Positions 1 through 8,134 of a stretch of 64,000 nt of DNA are shown here, one piece after another. Made by a program: the position numbers and the translations under genes. Source of the stretch: Deinococcales bacterium (GTDB lineage Bacteria; Deinococcota; Deinococci; Deinococcales; JAAFIG01); the NCBI GenBank assembly GCA_025359505.1, contig JANYHH010000067.1:18508-82507 (forward strand), written 5' to 3'. The notes beneath the pieces were generated by a model. It was not told where the DNA came from, ran no database searches, and saw nothing but the letters and a program-made list of their open reading frames with translations. How positions within the stretch are numbered: the stretch's first letter is position 1; each line of letters opens with the position of its first letter.

Positions 1-225
1 GACGAGCGAGCGCTGTTTCTGGCGATGGACAGCGCCTGCGTGCAACTGCCTGAGGACACCGAACTCGAGGTTTTCCACGCTCGAGTTGCACAGATCGGGG
101 CGCTGCACGGCTTAGATTTTCACTCGAGCGTCGCCCTGTGGACGCGCCTGACGTTCGCGCTGTTTGAACCGCAGGCTGAACCAGACTGCAACCTCGAGCC
201 GCGCACAGTTTTGAGCAGGCGGTGA
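1..225 (+). CDS. C-terminal end of a cut-off unknown protein
   Basis: An open frame runs from the window edge to a TGA at 223-225, giving at least 74 residues. It is rich in acidic residues and Leu, with no motif I recognise. Its stop overlaps the GTG start of the thioesterase gene (GTGA), so the two are probably translationally coupled and this is the upstream gene of the same operon. Its real start and identity lie outside the window. Confidence 0.5.
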   Translation, partial: DERALFLAMDSACVQLPEDTELEVFHARVAQIGALHGLDFHSSVALWTRLTFALFEPQAEPDCNLEPRTVLSRR

Positions 226-620
226 TTCAGTCGCGCTCCACGGTGCGCGTGCGCTACAAGGAAACCGACGCGATGGGCATCGCGCATCACAGCAATTACG
301 TGGTCTGGCTCGAGATCGGGCGAGTTGATTTCCTCACCGCCGCTGGTTTCCCGTACCGCGATGTCGAAAAGCGCGGCGTGCTGCTGGTCGTCACCAATCT
401 GGGTTTGAAATACCGTCGTCCAACCGTGTTCGATGACGAGGTGCTGATTACCACGCGGCTCGGTGGCTTGAAATCGCGCCTCGTTCGCTTTGAATACGCG
501 CTGGAGCGGGTCAGCGACAATGCGCTGCTGGCTGAAGCCTTCACCGAGCACATCGCCACTGATCTGGATAAACGCGCCATTCCGATCCCGCAATTCCTGC
601 GCGAATTGCTCGAGCCGTAA
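222..620 (+). CDS. Acyl-CoA thioesterase, 4HBT/YbgC hot-dog family
   Basis: This is a 132-aa protein of usual YbgC-like length. The N-terminus holds the hot-dog active-site signature YKETDAMGIAHHSNYVVW (about residues 11-28), with the Asp and the HxxxY arrangement typical of 4-hydroxybenzoyl-CoA thioesterase relatives. Such enzymes hydrolyse short or aromatic acyl-CoA thioesters in the cytoplasm; the substrate cannot be read here. The GTG start overlaps the preceding stop by 4 nt, which fixes the start. The vanW-like gene follows after 4 nt, so they form one operon. Confidence 0.85.
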   Translation: MIQSRSTVRVRYKETDAMGIAHHSNYVVWLEIGRVDFLTAAGFPYRDVEKRGVLLVVTNLGLKYRRPTVFDDEVLITTRLGGLKSRLVRFEYALERVSDNALLAEAFTEHIATDLDKRAIPIPQFLRELLEP

Positions 621-624
621 AAAC

Positions 625-1479
625 ATGGCTCGAGTCGCGCTCTCCAAACGCTTCCCAGTGCTGAGGCCCGCCATTGAGGAACTAAAAATCCTCGAGCGTC
701 ACTGGCGCACGCGGGGCAGCGCGTACCAGATCAGCCAGACCGCGCACACCTTGCCGCGCACGACCGTTTTCTCAGCCCATCACAGCTTGCTGCGTCGCCG
801 CTTGGGTGAGAGTGATCCCAATATGCAGCTCGGCAAGCTCCACAACCTGCGGCTCGCCGCGCCGAAATTCGCGCATTTGCGCCTTGAATCAGGGCAAACC
901 CTGAGCTTCTGGAAGATCCTCGGGAGAGCCTCGAGTCGCAACGGGTTTGTGGACGGCATGCTGATTGCTGACGGTCAAGCGATCAACGGCGTTGGCGGTG
1001 GACTGTGCCAACTGGCAAATTTGCTGTACTGGATGGCGTTGCACAGCCCGCTGACGATTCGTGAGCATCACCATCACAGTTTAGATTTGTTCCCCGACTC
1101 TGGGCGCGTCCTGCCGTTCGGCAGCGGCGCGAGCGTCTACTACAACTACATTGACCTGCAACTCGAGAACCCATGTTCGGACACGCTGGGCTTGCACGTC
1201 TGGCTGACCGACACGCACCTGCACGGCACGCTGTGGACGGACGCGGCCCACCCGCACTCGTACAAGGTGCGCGAGCGCGATCACTGCTTTTACCGCCGCA
1301 GTGATGGCGCGATTTACCGCAGCAATACCTTGGAGCAGCACCGCTTTGAGCGCCGCACTGGTCAATTGCTGACGCGTCGCGTCATCGCGCACAACGACTC
1401 GAGGGTGCTTTACATTCCGAGTGCTGACACCGTGATTCTGCCGTCTCGAGTGTTGAATGCATTAGAATCCCAGCCATGA
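625..1479 (+). CDS. VanW family protein
   Basis: A 284-aa protein matching the VanW family, with the conserved block GQTLSFWKILG and then NGVGGGLCQLANLLYWMAL near the middle, and a C-terminal region rich in His, Arg and Tyr. VanW is named for vanB-type vancomycin resistance clusters but its biochemical role is unknown, and most homologues are unlinked to resistance. The frame is open further upstream, but ATG 625, just after the thioesterase stop, is the natural start. No van genes lie nearby, so a resistance role should not be assumed. Confidence 0.85.
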   Translation: MARVALSKRFPVLRPAIEELKILERHWRTRGSAYQISQTAHTLPRTTVFSAHHSLLRRRLGESDPNMQLGKLHNLRLAAPKFAHLRLESGQTLSFWKILGRASSRNGFVDGMLIADGQAINGVGGGLCQLANLLYWMALHSPLTIREHHHHSLDLFPDSGRVLPFGSGASVYYNYIDLQLENPCSDTLGLHVWLTDTHLHGTLWTDAAHPHSYKVRERDHCFYRRSDGAIYRSNTLEQHRFERRTGQLLTRRVIAHNDSRVLYIPSADTVILPSRVLNALESQP

Positions 1480-1832
1480 AAGCATTGCAATACCTGCAAG
1501 TGTCGTTGCTGATCGGCGCGATTGTCTACCTCGCGGTTTTTCATTTTCGCAACATCACCAGCCCAGTCATTTTTGACATTCCGTTCGCTCCGCCATGGGG
1601 CGGCCCGGCCAGCCTCGCGCTGCTGCTTGGGTTTCTGGGCGGGTTGTTGTACGGGCTGCTGATCGCCGCGCCGCAACTCGTGCGCCGCAGTTTGATGCTG
1701 CGTAACCTCAATAAGCGCGTGCGCGACTTAGAAGCCGAGAACGCCAAGCTGCGCCCGGCCGCGCAAACGCCGCGCATTCCAGATCGCAACGGCGACCCGC
1801 TCGAGGAGATGCGCTCGCAAGGCAAGCTGTAA
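1476..1832 (+). CDS. LapA/DUF1049-like two-helix membrane protein
   Basis: A 118-aa protein with two hydrophobic helices (about residues 6-24 and 43-68) followed by a charged heptad-like segment (about 73-95) that could form a short coiled coil. This layout fits the LapA/DUF1049 family of small inner-membrane proteins linked to envelope assembly. The start ATG overlaps the vanW-like stop (ATGA). A TAGAAT box at 1463-1468, 7 nt before the ATG, suggests an additional leaderless transcript starts here. Confidence 0.6.
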   Translation: MKALQYLQVSLLIGAIVYLAVFHFRNITSPVIFDIPFAPPWGGPASLALLLGFLGGLLYGLLIAAPQLVRRSLMLRNLNKRVRDLEAENAKLRPAAQTPRIPDRNGDPLEEMRSQGKL

Positions 1833-1841
1833 GCTCGAGGG

Positions 1842-2306
1842 ATGAAACTGCCTCTGCTGACGCTGGTCGCAGTGCTGTTCACGAGCTGCCCCGACCCTCG
1901 AGAAACGGTGAATTTCGACACTGACCCTCGAGTGTTGCGCGGCTCGTGGAATTTCGTGCTGAGTGATGTTTTGAGCAATGCGGTGGTGAGTAGCCAAGCT
2001 GTGACCTTTACCCCGACTTTGGTTTCCGAAGATCGGTACACCGTCACTGCCTCGGTCACGCTCGAGGGCGAGGTTTACGCGCTTAGCGGCGGGGTCAACG
2101 GGCGCGATCTGAGATTCGTGCGCCCTCAGTTCACGCCCGCGCCACAAGCCTTTTTTACATTGACTGGGCAAAACACTGGCAAGACGTACTCGACTTGGAT
2201 TCCGGGTCAAACCCAAGTCAACGGCCGCTGGAGGTTTATTGGTGATTTATCAACCACTGAAAATGGCATTACGAATTATCATGAACTCGAGATCACTCGC
2301 AATTGA
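1842..2306 (+). CDS. Small predicted lipoprotein of unknown function
   Basis: A 154-aa protein with an N-terminal hydrophobic signal ending in the lipobox-like LFTSC (Cys about residue 16), so it is likely lipidated and surface- or periplasm-facing. The rest is rich in Thr, Ser and Val with alternating beta-like pattern. I recognise no family. It starts 10 nt after the LapA-like gene and probably belongs to the same operon. CTCGAG occurs several times in the gene, so its composition is native. Confidence 0.65.
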   Translation: MKLPLLTLVAVLFTSCPDPRETVNFDTDPRVLRGSWNFVLSDVLSNAVVSSQAVTFTPTLVSEDRYTVTASVTLEGEVYALSGGVNGRDLRFVRPQFTPAPQAFFTLTGQNTGKTYSTWIPGQTQVNGRWRFIGDLSTTENGITNYHELEITRN

Positions 2307-2336
2307 CAACCTCGAGCACGGCGTCACCCTCGAGCA

Positions 2337-3251
2337 TCACGCTTTTTGATTACGCTGTAAAATCTGAGAGATGAACACGCCGATGATCGTGATCGCCACG
2401 ATGATCGTGCTCAGCGCGTTGATGTCCGGCGTGATCCCGCGCTTGACCGAAGCGTAAATCAGGATCGGCAGGGTCTGACTGGTCGGGCCAGACGTGAAGA
2501 AACTGATCACGAAATCGTCAATGGATAATGTGAACGCCAGCAGCGCCCCAGCCATCACGCCGGGTAGCATCAGCGGCAGCACCACGAAGCGCATCGTGTC
2601 CAGCGGCCCTGCGTACAAGTCTCTGGCGGCTTCCTCGAGCGCCGGGTCAAGGGTAGCGAGGCGGCTTCTGACGACGATGGCCACGAAGGCAATCTGGAAG
2701 GTCACGTGCGCGATCACCATGGCGGGCAGACCCGGCTCGAAGATTGGGCTGACGACGCGCAGCACTTGGTACAGCAGCAGCAAGGATATGGCCATCACGA
2801 TGTCTGGCGTGACGACGGGAATGTACATCAGCCACGCGGTCAGTTTGGAGCCGGGGAAGCGGTAACGGTGCAGCCCGTACCCCAAGAGCGCCCCGAGCAG
2901 CGTTGCAATGATCGTGCTGATAACCGCCAAGACCAGCGTGTTCTGCGTGGCGAGCAGCAACTGCGCTCCCTCGAGACCGCCTTCGACGCTTTCATCACCG
3001 AAGATTTTGGCGTACCACTTCCAAGTGAAGCCGACCCAATCCAAGCGAAAGCGGCTGTTGTTGAAACTGAAAATCGCCACGACGATGATCGGCAGGTACA
3101 AGAAGCCGAACGCCAGAAACGCCGTCAGACTCAGGCGCTTACTGGCTTTACGCACCTGAAAGCGTCGCAGGGCAAAGTACCAGATTGCAAACAAGCCAAT
3201 CAGCACGATCAGCACGCCCGACCACGCCTCCAATAACTCGAGCGGCGTCAT
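2337..3251 (-). CDS. potC: Spermidine/putrescine ABC transporter permease, PotC type
   Basis: A 304-aa integral membrane permease with about six helices. The EAA loop reads EEAARDLYAGPLDTM, the usual contact for the ATPase, and the family segment LYLPIIVVAIFSFNNSRF is near the N-terminus. The frame extends upstream, but the ATG at 3251 (MTPLELLEAW) matches the family start. It is the last gene of a minus-strand potA-potB-potC set, though 241 bp separate it from potB. No potD binding protein follows; the next gene is on the other strand. Confidence 0.88.
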   Translation of the reverse strand: MTPLELLEAWSGVLIVLIGLFAIWYFALRRFQVRKASKRLSLTAFLAFGFLYLPIIVVAIFSFNNSRFRLDWVGFTWKWYAKIFGDESVEGGLEGAQLLLATQNTLVLAVISTIIATLLGALLGYGLHRYRFPGSKLTAWLMYIPVVTPDIVMAISLLLLYQVLRVVSPIFEPGLPAMVIAHVTFQIAFVAIVVRSRLATLDPALEEAARDLYAGPLDTMRFVVLPLMLPGVMAGALLAFTLSIDDFVISFFTSGPTSQTLPILIYASVKRGITPDINALSTIIVAITIIGVFISQILQRNQKA

Positions 3252-3492
3252 GCGATGCCTCGAGCCACATGGTGTCGGCTGGTACAGCGGTAAGCGATCG
3301 AATGTCGGCGGTTCTCGAGGATGCCCGGCGAGTGATGGTTCGTTTCTCGTGGAGGCGAGGTGTACCTCGCCCGCAGGGACAGGCCGCGAATCTCGAGCAT
3401 CAGGCAATCGGTTTTGACTTTTGCTCGAGTCACCCGCACCATATGGGTTGATCGTGTCACGGCGGCTCGCAGCCAGCAGCCAGAAGCTGACT
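3252..3492. other. Long potB-potC spacer without a gene
   Basis: This 241-bp gap interrupts an otherwise compact transporter set. It holds several CTCGAG copies but no convincing coding frame, because the frame that runs through it shows no family features. I see no clear terminator or promoter. Confidence 0.5.
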
Positions 3493-4437
3493 TCACAGCA
3501 GGTCACGCATCCCTTGCTCACCGACGCGCCTCGAGTACAGATACAGCACCAGCAGCGTTAAGCCCATCACCAGAAAGCTGATCGCCGCGCCGAACGGGTA
3601 ATCGCGTGACTGTCCGAATTGCTGCGCGATGGCGTTGCCGATCAGACTGGTTTTCGCGCCGCCAAGCAGGTCTGGCACGACGAACATCCCCAGTGCGGGA
3701 ATCGCGGTCAGGATGATGCCCGCGACCAAACCCGGTAGGGTTTGCGGGATCAGCACCTGAAAAAAAGCTTGGGTTTTGGTGGCGTACAAGTCCTGCGCCG
3801 CCTCCAATAAGCTCCAGTCGATCCGTTCCACCGCGCTGTAAAGCGGCAGCACGATGAACGGCAAGAAGATGTTGACCATGCCAACGTAAACAGCGAAATC
3901 GCTCGGGTACAGCCCGTCGCCGGGTTTGACGAAGCCCAGTGCCGCTGCCAATTGAGTCACGGGACTCGAGGGGTTGAAGACGATCATGAAGGCATACGTG
4001 CGAATCACCAAGTTGACCCAGCTCGGGACGATCACGAAGACCATCAGGCGGTCACGGGTGCGCGGTTCGTGACCAGCAATGAAAAACGCCAGCGGGTAGG
4101 CGATCAGCACGCAGAAGAACGTCGTCACCAGTGACACGATGATCGTGCGTCCGACGATCACCAAATACGCGGCGTCGTAGCCCAGTACGTCCCAACCCGC
4201 GAAGCGCACGTAATTGTCAAACGTCAGGGGCAGGGACGCATTGCCCAACTCGTCTCTCGTCAGGAACGAGTAAACGAGTAAAATCATCATCGGTAGCACC
4301 AAAAACAAGAAAATCCACAGCACGCCCGGCCCGGCCGTACTCGCCGCACGGGACAGCAACTGCGGCACGGTTAAGACCTCGCCGCCGACCGCTTCGACCT
4401 TCTGCTTGTCAGCGACTTTGCGAACAGGTGCGCTCAT
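3493..4437 (-). CDS. potB: Spermidine/putrescine ABC transporter permease, PotB type
   Basis: A 314-aa permease with six or more hydrophobic helices and the EAA loop LEAAQDLYATKTQAFF. ATG 4437 (MSAPVRKVADKQ) was chosen; an upstream in-frame ATG would add about 20 residues unlike the family. With PotC it forms the membrane channel for polyamine uptake powered by PotA. It lies 76 nt downstream of potA on the same strand. The substrate assignment follows family similarity only. Confidence 0.88.
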   Translation of the reverse strand: MSAPVRKVADKQKVEAVGGEVLTVPQLLSRAASTAGPGVLWIFLFLVLPMMILLVYSFLTRDELGNASLPLTFDNYVRFAGWDVLGYDAAYLVIVGRTIIVSLVTTFFCVLIAYPLAFFIAGHEPRTRDRLMVFVIVPSWVNLVIRTYAFMIVFNPSSPVTQLAAALGFVKPGDGLYPSDFAVYVGMVNIFLPFIVLPLYSAVERIDWSLLEAAQDLYATKTQAFFQVLIPQTLPGLVAGIILTAIPALGMFVVPDLLGGAKTSLIGNAIAQQFGQSRDYPFGAAISFLVMGLTLLVLYLYSRRVGEQGMRDLL

Positions 4438-4513
4438 GACTTCACCTCGAGCCTCGAGCAATGTCGTATCTGGAAAGGCGCACTGTGCTGCACCCACCCC
4501 TCGAGCCTGCGGC

Positions 4514-5659
4514 TCATGCCAGTCCCTCGAGCGCGACGACTTCTTGTAACCTCGAGCCGCTGCCCAGCACCACGATCAATTCGCTCGGCAGGTGCGCGTG
4601 CAAGGTATCGCCAATGTTGTAATCGGTGTGCGTGACGCCCGTGTTCATCGTGTTGATCTCGAGTTCGATGCCTGTACTGGTGCGGGCGCGGTACGCGCCG
4701 GTCGCGCCTTGGTAGATATCGTCGGTGACGCTGACCGACACGCAATTGCTGGCGCAGGCTTCGCGCATCAGTTGGATTTTCTCGGGGCGGATGCTGAGCA
4801 TCACTTCCTGACCAATCGCGGGCAGTGGATCGCGCACCTCGAGTTCACCAAGCTGCGTTTTCACCTGACCAGCCGCGCTGACGGTTCCCTCTAAGAGATT
4901 GCTGCTGCCCAGAAACTGCGCGACGTAGGCGTTGGAGGGGCGCTCGTACATGTCCTGCACGCCGCCGAGTTGCTCGATCACGCCTTTGTTCATCACCGCC
5001 ATGCGGTCGCTCATCGTCAGCGCCTCTTCTTGGTCGTGCGTCACAAAAATAAAGGTCAGCCCCAAACGGGCTTGCAGGCGCATCAATTCGACCTGCAAAT
5101 TGACGCGCAATTTCCTGTCCAGCGCCGACAGCGGTTCGTCTAAAAGCAGCACTTGCGGCTCGTTGACGATGGCGCGGGCGAGCGCGACGCGTTGACGCTG
5201 ACCACCGGAGAGCTGCGCGGGCTTTCTGGCGGCAAACTGCCCGATCTCGACGGTCTCGAGCGCTTGCATCACGCGGGTTTTCAGTTCGCTCGAGGCGACT
5301 TTTCGCATCCGCAACCCGAACGCCACATTGTCGTAGACCGTCATGTGCGGGAACAGCGCGTAGTTCTGGAAGACCGTGTTGACGCTGCGCTGGTTGGGCG
5401 GCAGTTTGCTGACTTCAGCCCCGCGCAGCAGCACCTCGCCGGAATCCTGAAACTCGAAGCCCGCGAGGATTCTGAGCAGCGTCGTCTTACCGCAACCGCT
5501 GGGCCCGAGCAGCGAAAAAAACTCACCGCGCCGAATCGACAGGTCGATACCCTTTAAAACCTCGACATCCCCAAACGACTTGCGAATGTTTTTGAAGTGA
5601 ACATCGACGCTTTCCTCGAGTTGTCGCTTTCGTCGTTCCCCGATATTCAATTCGGTCAT
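4514..5659 (-). CDS. potA: Spermidine/putrescine ABC transporter ATPase, PotA type
   Basis: A 381-aa ATPase of normal PotA length. Walker A is GPSGCGKT (about 52-59), the ABC signature LSGGQRQRVALARA, Walker B VLLLDEPLSALD, followed by a C-terminal TOBE domain that is usual in PotA and UgpC types. ATG 5659 was chosen over upstream alternatives; a TAGACT box ends 5 nt before it, so transcription may begin at the start codon. It is the promoter-proximal gene of potABC and energises import at the inner face of the membrane. Confidence 0.9.
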   Translation of the reverse strand: MTELNIGERRKRQLEESVDVHFKNIRKSFGDVEVLKGIDLSIRRGEFFSLLGPSGCGKTTLLRILAGFEFQDSGEVLLRGAEVSKLPPNQRSVNTVFQNYALFPHMTVYDNVAFGLRMRKVASSELKTRVMQALETVEIGQFAARKPAQLSGGQRQRVALARAIVNEPQVLLLDEPLSALDRKLRVNLQVELMRLQARLGLTFIFVTHDQEEALTMSDRMAVMNKGVIEQLGGVQDMYERPSNAYVAQFLGSSNLLEGTVSAAGQVKTQLGELEVRDPLPAIGQEVMLSIRPEKIQLMREACASNCVSVSVTDDIYQGATGAYRARTSTGIELEINTMNTGVTHTDYNIGDTLHAHLPSELIVVLGSGSRLQEVVALEGLA

Positions 5660-5928
5660 TGCATAGTCTACCGCGACCTGTAGCTCAACGCGCAATCTTC
5701 GCAGCGGGTTGTGGCGGCTCGAGGTTGCGATTTCGATGCGTGCGTGTGTGACAACCCGTCGGGGCTTGCGACTGACAAGTTCGCACCGATCCGTTTCGCA
5801 CAATCTCGCCCTCGAGCCGATTGAAAAGCGCAGGGCGTACACTCGAGCGCGTGACAGCCAGCGCCGCCCGTGTTATTCTGTTTTTAACGTAAAGACGGCT
5901 CGAGCCGTGACTTGAAACGAGGAGCTTC

Positions 5929-6918
5929 ATGACCCAACCCACCCCGAATTTCGACGGCGCGAACCGCCCCAAAACGCTGGAAAACTACGTCGGACAGCGC
6001 AAACTAAAATCTAAGCTCGAGGTCTACATCTCGGCCGCCCGCCAACGCGCTCAGGCTTTGGATCACACGCTTTTATTCGGCCCGCCCGGACTGGGCAAGA
6101 CCACGCTGGCGCACATCATCGCCAACGAACTCGGCGTCGGCATCAAAGTCACCTCGGGCCCCGCGATCGAAAAGCCCGGCGACCTCGCAGCCATCCTCAC
6201 CAATTCTTTGGAGGAAGGCGACGTGCTGTTCATCGACGAGATTCACCGCCTCGGGCGCGTCGCCGAGGAACACCTGTACCCCGCGATGGAGGATTTCAAA
6301 CTGGATATCGTGATCGGTCAGGGCCCGGCTGCCCGCAGCATTCAACTGCCGATTCCGCGCTTCACGCTGATCGGCGCGACCACCCGCCCCGGACTCATCA
6401 CCACGCCGATGCGAAGCCGCTTTGGGATCATCGAGCATCTGGAGTTTTACTCTCCTGAAGAGATTGCGATGTCGCTGATGCGCGAAGCCGTGCTGATCGG
6501 CATTGACATCAACCCGGACGCCGCTTTGGAGATCGGGGCGCGGTCTCGCGGGACGATGCGAATTGCGAAGAATCTGCTGAACCGCGTGCGCGATTACGCG
6601 CAAGTCGCTGGTGAAACGCTGATCTCGCAGGCTCGAGCGCAGGACGCGCTGGACAAAATGGGTTTGGACACGTCTGGTTTGAACGAGCGCGACCTGAAAA
6701 TGCTCGACGTGATGATCGCCAAATTTGCGGGTGGGCCCGTCGGTTTGGACACGCTGGCAACCGCAATCTCTGAAGACTCACTGACGATTGAAGATGTCTA
6801 CGAGCCGTACCTGATTCAACTCGGGTTCATCAAACGCACCGCTCGAGGGCGCATGGTCACGCCGCTGGCGTATGACCATTTGGGCTACGCGTTGCCGCAA
6901 GACATTCTGCTCGATTGA
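5929..6918 (+). CDS. ruvB: Holliday junction branch-migration ATPase RuvB
   Basis: A 329-aa AAA+ ATPase, full length for RuvB. Walker A is GPPGLGKT (about 51-58), Walker B LFIDEIHRL, sensor region LIGATTRPGLIT, and the C-terminal winged helix ends with the family pattern TARGRMVTPLAYDHLG. RuvB hexamers pump DNA through RuvA-bound Holliday junctions during recombinational repair. A good ribosome site (GAGGAG) precedes ATG 5929. ruvA and ruvC are not adjacent. CTCGAG is sparse here (three copies), as in other conserved genes. Confidence 0.97.
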   Translation: MTQPTPNFDGANRPKTLENYVGQRKLKSKLEVYISAARQRAQALDHTLLFGPPGLGKTTLAHIIANELGVGIKVTSGPAIEKPGDLAAILTNSLEEGDVLFIDEIHRLGRVAEEHLYPAMEDFKLDIVIGQGPAARSIQLPIPRFTLIGATTRPGLITTPMRSRFGIIEHLEFYSPEEIAMSLMREAVLIGIDINPDAALEIGARSRGTMRIAKNLLNRVRDYAQVAGETLISQARAQDALDKMGLDTSGLNERDLKMLDVMIAKFAGGPVGLDTLATAISEDSLTIEDVYEPYLIQLGFIKRTARGRMVTPLAYDHLGYALPQDILLD

Positions 6919-6938
6919 ACCGTCTCAAGCCACGAAAA

Positions 6939-6968
6939 AGCCGCTCGAGACGTGAAACTCGAGCGGCT
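6939..6968. terminator. CTCGAG-containing hairpin after ruvB
   Basis: AGCCGCTCGAG (6939-6949) and CTCGAGCGGCT (6958-6968) form an 11-bp perfect stem with an 8-nt loop. An A-run lies before it on the plus strand, so the U-tract of a classical terminator is present only for minus-strand transcripts. For ruvB it may act as a 3' stabiliser or weak terminator. Confidence 0.6.
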
Positions 6969-7098
6969 GGTTAATGGTCATGCTCGGGTTTAGCGGGTCA
7001 GCAGAATCGTTCGAGCAGCACAGTACAGGTGCTGTGAAAAACCAATATCATCTCGAGCCACATCACCCCGCCCCTCGAGTCTGCTGTACGCTGCGTTC

Positions 7099-7602
7099 AT
7101 GCGATTCGCGCTTGCTTTCCTGCTCGGGCTGCTCTGCGTCGTTCACGCCCAAACCATCAGCGTTAAAAACTGGCAGTCGCACCCCGCGATTCTCGAGATA
7201 CGCGGGATTTACGCAGATGTGAACACACTCATCGCGCAACAGAAACTGAAGCTCGAGGCAAAAACGTTCGGCTACTGCCCATCGTGGGACTTGGAGCGCA
7301 AGAAATACGCCACTGCGAACGGGATCGTGCGGCGCTACGTTAAAGCGGGCGGCAGTGACGACAGCGCCGTGACGTTTGACCACACCTACGACGCGCTCGG
7401 GCGATTGCGGTTCGTGCTGGTCAAAGCCGGAGCGGTCAACAACACACAGCTCGAGCAGCGCTGGTACTTTAACTCGAACGGCAAGTCGTTGTGGGTGGAT
7501 CGGCGGATGACCGGGCCCGGTTACACCTTTAGCGATGCGGACTTTTTGCGCGAGATGGTGTGGAACCCAAAGAAGGCTTTCACAGCCGCACCACCGTGCT
7601 GA
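7099..7602 (+). CDS. Secreted protein of unknown function
   Basis: A 167-aa protein with a clear Sec signal (MRFALAFLLGLLCVVHAQ, cleavage after the AxA-like HA-Q). The mature part has two Cys residues (FGYCPSW and the C-terminal PPC) that could pair. I recognise no domain. A TACGCT box at 7087-7092 ends 6 nt before the ATG, supporting a leaderless transcript and this start. It is monocistronic: a 530-bp gene-free stretch follows. Confidence 0.7.
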   Translation: MRFALAFLLGLLCVVHAQTISVKNWQSHPAILEIRGIYADVNTLIAQQKLKLEAKTFGYCPSWDLERKKYATANGIVRRYVKAGGSDDSAVTFDHTYDALGRLRFVLVKAGAVNNTQLEQRWYFNSNGKSLWVDRRMTGPGYTFSDADFLREMVWNPKKAFTAAPPC

Positions 7603-8134
7603 ACGTGTACTTACACCAAAGCCTCGAGCTTGCACGAGCTAGGAGTCGTGCGGCGCTCGAGCGCGTTATTTTAAGCAATTACCTTGTCTTTGAAGCACGA
7701 TTTCAGTTTTGTTGTTGGCCGCTCTCACCCCGCCGCTGCGCGTTTCGCCTTGCGAACATGGGTTCGACGGCCCTCTCTCGTTTCACGAAAGAGGGCAAAA
7801 TGTTGTGCAATGCGGCTCCCTTCTCTCGCCAGCGAGAGAAGGGTTGGGGATGAGAGTGGCGTCTAGAGCGACGTTTTTGCCGGATTAGACAAAACAGATT
7901 GCTGAAACGGATGCCGATGGGGTCGTGCGTCACAGCCATGCGTGCAAGGCGCGTTGCGAGTACGCGCTCGAGCGTCGCCGTTCACGAAGGGAACGAGCTA
8001 CCCCCTCTTGCCCCGACAACAGCACCTCACGGGCATGGGCGCTACTTCGCAGGGGGTGACTCGAGACTGTGCGACTCGAGAGCAACCTGTTTGCCTCTAC
8101 GGTCAACCTTTGCGGGTCGGGTACACTCCACAGC
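7603..8134. repeat. Gene-free region with interspersed repeat copies
   Basis: No coding frame is convincing here. At 7770-7855 there are inverted repeats of the type CCCTCTCTCG...GAAAGAGGG and CCCTTCTCTCG...GAGAGAAGGG followed by TTGGGGATGAGAGTGG. Positions 7743-7770 share TTTC-C-TTGCGAACATG-GTTCG with 15235-15261, and 7926-7945 match 15214-15233 at 18 of 20 positions. These look like copies of a short non-coding repeat family. A TACACT box at 8122-8127 serves the next gene. Confidence 0.6.

Noticed and set aside
120..674. Long minus-strand frame opposite the thioesterase gene
   Set aside because: It is the antisense shadow of a clear thioesterase and has no recognisable family feature.
625..1479. 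Vancomycin resistance function for the VanW protein
   Set aside because: No other van genes are nearby and VanW alone is widespread outside resistance clusters.
3248..3496. 82-codon frame in the potB-potC gap
   Set aside because: No family pattern, no start signals and a biased composition; read as spacer.
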